The position numbers and the translations under genes were made by a program. Shown in pieces: positions 1-4,514 of a DNA stretch of 5,789 nt (positions are counted from its first letter, which is position 1; the number at the start of each line of letters is the position of its first letter). The notes under the pieces were generated by a model that did not search any database, had not been told where the DNA came from, and saw nothing but the letters and a program-made list of their open reading frames with translations. The stretch is from an uncultured Veillonella sp. (lineage in GTDB: Bacteria > Bacillota > Negativicutes > Veillonellales > Veillonellaceae), in the NCBI GenBank assembly GCA_900552715.1, contig USAV01000108.1, forward strand, positions 1-5,789, written 5' to 3'.

Positions 1-942
1 GATTAAGGTAACATGATTTTCGTTAAAATGTAATAGGCTTTTGTAAAAATCATGGCCTAATGATAAGGCATCACCATAATGACCAAAACAATGACACATA
101 AAGCGTGTATCCCCTTTAATCAGATCATACGTTTCATGACTGACCAAACAACCGATAGGACCTTCTATACCTTCTGAAAGCTCCTTAAACGTAGATGCTA
201 TGACCTCTGGATTACCTACAACAACTGTCATAGGTGCATCAGGCGCATAATGCGTATACTTCATACCAGGAGCCTTAGGCTTAGTGGTAGCATTAACTAG
301 AGCAGTATCATACTCAACAGTAGCCACAACATTTTCAAGTTGAGCTTTTGTAATTCCGCCCGGTCTCAATATAATGACCTTATCATCATGTACTTCCACT
401 ACAGTTGACTCTACACCAATCGTACATGGACCAGCATCTAAAATGTAGGAAATACGGCCATTCATATCATGGTAAACATCTTGTGCCGTTGTAGGACTTG
501 GACGACCAGATATATTTGCACTAGGAGCCGCTACAGGTACACCAGCGCGTTCTAATAATGCACGGCATACCTTATGATCAGGGCAACGCAATGCCACGCG
601 AGGTAATCCACCAGTAGCACGATCTGGCACTAAATCAGATTTAGGCAATGTAATCGTTAATGGCCCTGGCCAAAACGTATCCATTAATAGTTGTGCCGTC
701 TTTGAAACCGCTGTTACCAAAGGTTTTATACTTTCACTATTAGGAACATGCAAAATAAGGGGATTATCTGAAGGACGACCTTTCGCAGCATAGATTTTAT
801 CCATTGCCTCTGGGTCAAGGCCATTAGCACCGAGTCCATATACAGTTTCTGTAGGAATGGACACCAATTCGCCATTACGTAAAGCGCGAGCGAGCATATC
901 TAGTTCTTGTTCTGATGGATTTGTAATAATTTGAGTATCCAT
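1..942 (-). CDS. tsaC: L-threonylcarbamoyladenylate synthase, Sua5 long form (3' end cut by window)
   Basis: Makes threonylcarbamoyl-AMP from threonine, bicarbonate and ATP in the cytoplasm; the TsaD complex then transfers the group to A37 of ANN-decoding tRNAs (t6A). The reading frame runs 314 codons to position 1 without a stop. Visible YrdC-domain motifs are SIPTETVYGLGAN (28-40), the KGRPSDNPLILHV block (54-66), FWPGPLTI (90-97), VPVAAPSANISGRPSPT (135-151), GVESTVVEV (176-184) and ILRPGG (191-196). The linker APGMKYTHYAPDAP (224-237) and the following region belong to the extra Sua5 domain, so this is the long form (about 340-350 residues in the family) and not the short TsaC; roughly 30 residues are missing. 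The ATG lies one base after the prmC stop, and its GAGGG ribosome site (948-952) sits inside the last prmC codons, pointing to translational coupling. Family is near certain; sua5 or ywlC is an alternative symbol. Confidence 0.96.
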   Translation of the reverse strand, partial: MDTQIITNPSEQELDMLARALRNGELVSIPTETVYGLGANGLDPEAMDKIYAAKGRPSDNPLILHVPNSESIKPLVTAVSKTAQLLMDTFWPGPLTITLPKSDLVPDRATGGLPRVALRCPDHKVCRALLERAGVPVAAPSANISGRPSPTTAQDVYHDMNGRISYILDAGPCTIGVESTVVEVHDDKVIILRPGGITKAQLENVVATVEYDTALVNATTKPKAPGMKYTHYAPDAPMTVVVGNPEVIASTFKELSEGIEGPIGCLVSHETYDLIKGDTRFMCHCFGHYGDALSLGHDFYKSLLHFNENHVTLI

Positions 943-943
943 A

Positions 944-1813
944 TTATCCCTCATATACTGCGGTTACAACACGGTTATTACCACCAAGATCAGCGATACA
1001 CTGAATGTTGGAGTAATGACCAGCTTCTTTTAATAAAGCCTTTACCTCTTCTGCTTGATCGTAACCTATTTCAAAGGCTATACGGCCTTGTGGTTTTAAA
1101 TATGTTCCACATTCTTTAGCTAAAATACGATAGAATTCTAATCCATCTTCACCACCAAACAAAGCAATATGAGGCTCATTTAATACATCCTGAGACAATA
1201 ATTTAGCATCCCCTGTACGGATATATGGTGGATTCGATACGATGAGGTCAAACTTTTCAGCTTTACCATCTAAGGCAGAAAACATATCAGACTCTAACAA
1301 TTGAACACGATCATTTAAGCTAAATCTTTCACTATTTTCCTCAGCCACTGTCAAGGCATCCGTAGATATTTCAAGACCTACACCACACGCATTCGGCAAA
1401 TAGTGTAATAGACTGAGTAATATCGTACCAGGGCCCGTACATACATCAAGAATACGTACCTCACTATCTTTTGCGTACGTACCTAGTACATGCTCAATTA
1501 AGGTTTCCGTATCAGGTCGTGGAATCAACACCTTATCATTAACCTTAAAGGTCAATCCCATAAAGTCCTTTTCCCCAATTATGGCCGCTACACAATGACC
1601 CTTGGCCCGTTCTTGAACGAGAGGTCTAAAAGCATCGAGTTCCTCTTGAATAAGCGGTTGGTCATAATGAGTATATAGATAAATACGATCCTTGCCTAAA
1701 ACGTGAGAAAGCAGTACTTCCCCATCAAGTCGAGGTGTATCCATCTCCTTGCTTTGAAAGTACTGCTCTGTCCACTGGAGAATACGACCGATTGTCCAAA
1801 TCTCCTTATACAT
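944..1813 (-). CDS. prmC: Release factor glutamine N5-methyltransferase PrmC
   Basis: SAM-dependent enzyme that methylates the glutamine of the GGQ motif in RF1 and RF2, which speeds peptide release. With the start chosen here the protein has 289 residues, a normal length. The N-terminal helical substrate-binding domain occupies about 1-90. The catalytic domain follows, with IPRPDTETLIE (97-107), the SAM-binding loop ILDVCTGPG (121-129, Pro where many homologues have Ser), the catalytic NPPY (194-197) that positions the glutamine amide, GGEDGLEFYR (220-229) and the C-terminal ADLGGNNRVV (274-283). The frame could open at 1855, but the ATG at 1813 has AGGAGG (1823-1828) 9 nt upstream and starts with MYKEIWTIGR, matching where homologues begin. 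This start overlaps the last 8 bases of prfA, so the enzyme is coupled to its own substrate gene. Confidence 0.97.
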   Translation of the reverse strand: MYKEIWTIGRILQWTEQYFQSKEMDTPRLDGEVLLSHVLGKDRIYLYTHYDQPLIQEELDAFRPLVQERAKGHCVAAIIGEKDFMGLTFKVNDKVLIPRPDTETLIEHVLGTYAKDSEVRILDVCTGPGTILLSLLHYLPNACGVGLEISTDALTVAEENSERFSLNDRVQLLESDMFSALDGKAEKFDLIVSNPPYIRTGDAKLLSQDVLNEPHIALFGGEDGLEFYRILAKECGTYLKPQGRIAFEIGYDQAEEVKALLKEAGHYSNIQCIADLGGNNRVVTAVYEG

Positions 1814-2888
1814 TTGTATTAGCCTCCTGCATTTTTGCCGCTTGGTCAGCAGCATTTAAGGCTTGAATGATTTCATCTAAATCGCCATTTAAAATAGCAT
1901 CTAATTTATACAATGTTAAATTAATACGATGGTCTGTTACGCGGCCTTGAGGGTAGTTATAAGTACGAATACGTTCACTACGGTCACCAGTACCAACTTG
2001 GCTCTTACGGTCTGCTGCCATGCTAGAAATAGCCTCTTGTTCAGCTTGGTCTTGCAATTTAGCACGCAATACACGCATAGCTTTTTCACGGTTTTGTAAT
2101 TGAGAACGTTGGTCTTGGCATGCCACAACAATACCAGAAGGTAAGTGTGTAATACGAACAGCAGACTCAGTCTTATTGATATGCTGACCGCCCGCACCAC
2201 TAGCACGATATGTGTCGATTTTTAAGTCTTTTTCATTAACTTCAATATCAACATCTTCCATCTCTGGTAATACGGCTACTGTAACGGTAGATGTATGCAC
2301 ACGGCCCTGTGTTTCTGTAGCAGGTACACGTTGTACGCGATGTACACCAGATTCAAATTTCATCTTAGAATATACATTTTCACCATCTACAGAGAAAATA
2401 ACCTCTTTAAAGCCACCTAATTCAGGCTCATTGGCATCGATAATCTCACAACGCCAGCCTTGGCTTTCCGCATATTTTGTGTACATACGGAACAAATCGC
2501 CTGCGAATAATGCCGCTTCATCGCCGCCAGCACCACCGCGAATTTCGATAATGATGTTCTTATCATCATTAGGGTCTTTAGGCAATAAAAGAATTTGCAA
2601 CTTCTCTTCTAATTCCTCTTTTTGAGGTTTTAGATCTTTCAATTCCTCTTGTGCCATTTCGCGGAATTCTTCATCCATGGATTTATCTTCAATAACTTCC
2701 ATAGCTTCATCAATACCAGCTAATACTTTTTTATAAGTACGGAATGTTTCAACTGTTTCAGATAATTGAGCATGTTGACGTGTTAATTTACGCCACTCAT
2801 CTTGGCGCGCAATCACTTCAGGGTCACTGATGCGCTGCTCCAGGTCCATAAATTTATCTTCAATAACTTGTAATTTATCTACTAGCAT
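1806..2888 (-). CDS. prfA: Peptide chain release factor 1 (RF1)
   Basis: Recognises UAA and UAG in the ribosomal A site and triggers hydrolysis of peptidyl-tRNA. At 360 residues it is full length. A helical N-terminal domain (about 1-105) is followed by RGGAGGDEAALFAGDLF (117-133), the stop-codon-reading tripeptide PAT (189-191, inside HRVQRVPATETQGRVHTS), which marks RF1 rather than RF2 (SPF), and the catalytic GAGGQ loop with GGQ at 233-235, followed by HINKTESAVRITHLPSG. The glutamine at 235 is the target of PrmC, encoded next. There is no programmed frameshift, as expected for RF1 (that is a feature of prfB). The ATG lies 2 nt after the DUF1385 stop, with GAAGAGG (2896-2902) 7 nt upstream, inside the end of that gene. 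It ends in TAA, overlapping the prmC start. Confidence 0.99.
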   Translation of the reverse strand: MLVDKLQVIEDKFMDLEQRISDPEVIARQDEWRKLTRQHAQLSETVETFRTYKKVLAGIDEAMEVIEDKSMDEEFREMAQEELKDLKPQKEELEEKLQILLLPKDPNDDKNIIIEIRGGAGGDEAALFAGDLFRMYTKYAESQGWRCEIIDANEPELGGFKEVIFSVDGENVYSKMKFESGVHRVQRVPATETQGRVHTSTVTVAVLPEMEDVDIEVNEKDLKIDTYRASGAGGQHINKTESAVRITHLPSGIVVACQDQRSQLQNREKAMRVLRAKLQDQAEQEAISSMAADRKSQVGTGDRSERIRTYNYPQGRVTDHRINLTLYKLDAILNGDLDEIIQALNAADQAAKMQEANTNV

Positions 2889-2890
2889 GT

Positions 2891-3781
2891 TTATTCCTCT
2901 TCATAAGCATCACTCTCAGGAGGGCGAACCTCTTCAAGAGCACGTATAGCTACTTCAATTTGATCATCTTCTGGTTCACGTGTGGTCATGTATTGTAATG
3001 CAAGACCAGGTTTAATAAGAGCTTGCACCAAGGAATGCTCACTACGACCAGCAAGACGAATAACCTCGTACGCAATACCTGCCACTACGGGCATAAGAAG
3101 TACGCGGCTTACGATACGTTCTAACAAATTAGGCCAACCTAAAAAAGCAAATACAAAAATACTTACAACCATAACGATAAGTAAGAAATTTGTGCCACAT
3201 CGCGGATGTAAGCGACTTTGTTTGCGAACGTTTTCTACAGTGAGAGGCAAGTCTAATTCATAAGTATGAATCGTTTTATGCTCTGCCCCATGATATTGGA
3301 AAACTCGTTGAATATCCTTTGTAAGTCCAATCCCCCAAATATAAAGTAGGAAAAGAACTAAACGAATGACACCTTCAATGAGATTTAATACAACATGATT
3401 ATCCTGTACACCAGGAATAAATTTCACGATAAATGTAGGCAATGCCAAAAATACAGCTATCGCAAAGATGGTGGAAATAACCATAGTAATGGCAATTTCA
3501 CTATTAGACATTTCTTCCTCTTCATCACCAGCGGCCTTAGCAGAGAAGGACAACGCCTTCATGCCAATTACGAGGGATTCATAAAGAGCTACACAGCCCC
3601 GAAGAAATGGTTTTTTCAAAATTGGATATGTGTCAGCAATAGATTTTGTAGGCTCTTTTTGAACTACAATGGTTCCCGCTGGCTCTCGTACAGCTGTTGC
3701 TGTAACGCCAGGGCCCCTCATCATGACACCTTCGATCACAGCTTGTCCACCGACAAACTTTTTAATACGTTCTGTGTTCAC
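2891..3781 (-). CDS. DUF1385 (YqhQ-like) polytopic membrane protein
   Basis: Recognised from the family signature GGQAVIEGVMMRGPG (11-25). No biochemical function is known to me for the family. With the start chosen here it has 296 residues. About four hydrophobic segments are visible: 97-119, 132-152, 197-216 and 224-242. Between them lie two conserved polar blocks: YHGAEHKTIHTYE (163-175) and HPRCGTNFL (192-200). Their His, Glu and Cys residues look like possible metal ligands or catalytic residues, which is inference. An acidic stretch DEEEE (86-90) precedes the first segment, and the C-terminus (about 268-296) is acidic. The frame also offers TTG at 3802 and ATG at 3796, but neither has a ribosome site; GTG at 3781 has GAGAGGAG (3787-3794) 5 nt upstream, so I chose it. 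The position between rpmE and prfA is a recurrent arrangement in Firmicutes, suggesting a link to translation or protein export. Confidence 0.93.
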   Translation of the reverse strand: MNTERIKKFVGGQAVIEGVMMRGPGVTATAVREPAGTIVVQKEPTKSIADTYPILKKPFLRGCVALYESLVIGMKALSFSAKAAGDEEEEMSNSEIAITMVISTIFAIAVFLALPTFIVKFIPGVQDNHVVLNLIEGVIRLVLFLLYIWGIGLTKDIQRVFQYHGAEHKTIHTYELDLPLTVENVRKQSRLHPRCGTNFLLIVMVVSIFVFAFLGWPNLLERIVSRVLLMPVVAGIAYEVIRLAGRSEHSLVQALIKPGLALQYMTTREPEDDQIEVAIRALEEVRPPESDAYEEE

Positions 3782-3796
3782 AAGAGCTCCTCTCAT

Positions 3797-3828
3797 AAAC
3801 AAATAGAGGCAGAGCTCATAGCCCTGCC
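3797..3828 (-). terminator. Terminator-like hairpin between rpmE and DUF1385 (probable partial terminator or attenuator)
   Basis: On the minus strand the arms GGCAGGGC (3828-3821) and GCTCTGCC (3815-3808) form an 8-bp GC-rich stem with one G-T wobble around the 5-base loop TATGA. It is followed by the T-rich but interrupted tail TCTATTTGTTT (3807-3797). The stem is good and the T tract imperfect, so partial termination is more likely than full. It lies 25 nt after the rpmE stop and just before the DUF1385 ribosome site. That would let L31 be made in excess of the downstream genes, or the stem may simply protect the 3' end of a short rpmE mRNA. Confidence 0.6.
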
Positions 3829-3853
3829 CATAGATGCTACATTACATGACAAA

Positions 3854-4051
3854 TTATTTGCCGTAACGTTTGTTAAATTGTTCAATACGACCACGAGCTT
3901 GAGCTGCGCGTTGTTGACCAGTGAAGAACGGATGGCATTTGGAGCAAACGTCTACACGAAGGTCTTCTTTTACAGAGCCAGTTTTGAATGTGTTGCCACA
4001 ACCGCAAGTTACTGTAGCTTCTTTATAGTCTGGATGAATACCTTGTTTCAT
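3854..4051 (-). CDS. rpmE: 50S ribosomal protein L31, zinc-binding type
   Basis: Small protein of the large ribosomal subunit that helps bridge the two subunits. It has 65 residues, beginning MKQGIHPDY as in typical L31. The zinc ribbon is intact: Cys16 and Cys18 (CGC) with Cys36 and Cys39 (CSKC), followed by HPFFTG (40-45). This is the zinc-containing form, not the cysteine-free paralogue made under zinc limitation. The tail RIEQFNKRYGK is basic. The frame can be opened 9 nt earlier at a GTG (4060), but that codon overlaps the ribosome site; AGAGG (4060-4064) stands 8 nt before the ATG at 4051, and this ATG gives the standard N-terminus. It has its own promoter and is the first gene of the block that continues with DUF1385, prfA, prmC and sua5. 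Confidence 0.98.
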   Translation of the reverse strand: MKQGIHPDYKEATVTCGCGNTFKTGSVKEDLRVDVCSKCHPFFTGQQRAAQARGRIEQFNKRYGK

Positions 4052-4091
4052 TCTATACACCTCTTTCCGACAATCAATATTATTCTTATAG

Positions 4092-4120
4092 ATTATAGCA
4101 TGACACTAGTACAAATGCAA
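4092..4120 (-). promoter_or_regulatory. Extended -10 sigma-A promoter for rpmE and its operon
   Basis: Read on the minus strand, a perfect TATAAT (4097-4092) is preceded by TGC, giving the extended -10 form TGnTATAAT. TTGCAT (4120-4115), a weak -35 with only TTG conserved, stands 17 nt upstream, the optimal spacing. Transcription would start near 4085-4086, giving a leader of about 35 nt before the rpmE ATG. The -35 box begins only 10 nt after the stop of the PC4-like gene. I see no terminator between the two genes, so readthrough from upstream may add to this promoter. Confidence 0.75.
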
Positions 4121-4130
4121 GTTGCCAATA

Positions 4131-4400
4131 CTATTCCTTAGATGCTTGTTTTTCTTCAATAGACTCAGCTAAGATAGTCTCTAAGTCACTTTCATTAAGG
4201 ATATCACGCAATGCGATGAGCTCCTCTAAAGAAAGGGTAATACCTTTCTTCATGCTTGTATATTCACTATCCCAAGCGCGAAGGTCAAACTTAGGATTAT
4301 ATTTGCCCCAGCTAGTACATGTTAATTGTTTTTTCCAACCGTCTTTATCTTCAGATAAAGTACCGATAACTTTGAAGATTTCAAAATTAATAACTGCCAT
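4131..4400 (-). CDS. YdbC/PC4-family single-stranded nucleic-acid-binding protein
   Basis: An 89-residue protein resembling the bacterial YdbC branch of the transcriptional coactivator p15 (PC4) family, small proteins that dimerise and bind single-stranded DNA or RNA. The visible pattern is a run of short beta strands followed by one helix: FEIFKVIGTLSE (6-17), GWKKQLTCTSWGKYNPKFDLRAWD (21-44, basic and aromatic, likely the nucleic-acid surface), the turn MKKGITLS (50-57), then the helix LEELIALRDILNE (58-70). The tail 71-89 is acidic and probably disordered. The ATG has a near-perfect AAAGGAGG (4409-4416) 8 nt upstream, predicting strong translation. It ends in TAG, whereas the other five complete stops visible in this window are TAA. 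It appears to be transcribed from its own promoter with a structured leader. The cellular role in bacteria is not settled; assignment is by motif recall. Confidence 0.9.
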   Translation of the reverse strand: MAVINFEIFKVIGTLSEDKDGWKKQLTCTSWGKYNPKFDLRAWDSEYTSMKKGITLSLEELIALRDILNESDLETILAESIEEKQASKE

Positions 4401-4408
4401 GAGTCAGT

Positions 4409-4416
4409 CCTCCTTT
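4409..4416 (-). promoter_or_regulatory. Very strong Shine-Dalgarno of the PC4-like gene
   Basis: AAAGGAGG on the minus strand, 8 nt from the ATG at 4400, is the best ribosome site in the window. It fixes the start codon and suggests an abundant protein. It lies directly downstream of the leader repeats, so leader structure could affect access to it. Confidence 0.85.
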
Positions 4417-4419
4417 CTT

Positions 4420-4431
4420 ACACATCTGTGT
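4420..4431 (-). repeat. 12-bp palindrome ACACA-TC-TGTGT before the PC4-like ribosome site
   Basis: The plus strand reads ACACATCTGTGT: two 5-bp inverted arms around a 2-bp centre. In RNA it would give at most a 4-bp stem (ACAC/GUGU) with a four-base loop, which is weak. As DNA it resembles a small operator half-site pair. It is 3 nt upstream of the Shine-Dalgarno. No regulator is known, and chance is possible. Confidence 0.35.
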
Positions 4432-4467
4432 AGTATGGTTCATACCTACTATATTTAGTAGTTCATA
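4431..4467 (-). repeat. Leader of the PC4-like gene: imperfect direct repeat and two competing hairpins
   Basis: On the minus strand TATGAACTACTA (4467-4456) is repeated as TATGAACCATACTA (4444-4431), the second copy having two extra bases; start-to-start distance is 23 nt. The same stretch can fold two ways. Hairpin A (4461-4446) pairs CTACTA with TAGTAG, 6 bp around loop AATA. Hairpin B (4451-4431) pairs TAGTA with TACTA and GGT with ACC around ATGA, with one bulged A. The two share bases 4446-4451, so they exclude each other. All of this lies between the predicted transcription start (about 4479) and the ribosome site. There is no T tract, so a transcription terminator is unlikely; a protein-binding or translation-control role is inference. 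Confidence 0.5.
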
Positions 4468-4485
4468 TTTTTTAGGATACGATAT

Positions 4486-4514
4486 ATTTTAAACTAAATA
4501 TCAGACTTTTACAA
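4486..4514 (-). promoter_or_regulatory. Sigma-A promoter for the PC4-like gene
   Basis: On the minus strand TTGTAA (4514-4509, 4 of 6 matches to TTGACA) and TAAAAT (4491-4486, 5 of 6 matches to TATAAT) are separated by exactly 17 nt. The -35 box starts immediately after the stop codon of the upstream gene (TAA, 4517-4515). Transcription would begin near 4479, leaving a leader of about 80 nt. An AT-only inverted repeat (ATATTT/AAATAT, 4484-4501) overlaps the -10 box and may be chance. I see no terminator for the upstream gene in the gap. Confidence 0.65.

Noticed and set aside
1814..1855. Upstream extension of prmC to a start at 1855
   Set aside because: It would add 14 basic residues absent from normal PrmC and lengthen the overlap with prfA to 50 nt; the ATG at 1813 has an AGGAGG at proper spacing.
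1937..2206. Minus-strand open frame (89 codons) inside prfA in another frame
   Set aside because: It lies wholly within the conserved catalytic half of RF1, which is intact in its own frame, so there is no frameshift or nested gene to explain.
2212..2625. Plus-strand open frame (137 codons) opposite prfA
   Set aside because: Antisense to highly conserved RF1 sequence, with no ribosome site and a serine-rich translation typical of the complement of a coding strand.
4052..4093. Inverted repeat TCTATA/TATAGA around the rpmE leader
   Set aside because: The upstream arm overlaps the -10 region and the predicted transcription start, so most of it would not be in the mRNA. It is more likely a by-product of the -10 sequence than an L31 control element.
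3395..4141. Long plus-strand open frame (248 codons) opposite DUF1385 and rpmE
   Set aside because: It runs antisense through two well-identified genes and their intergenic hairpin, has no good ribosome site, and its translation resembles no protein family. It is a shadow frame.
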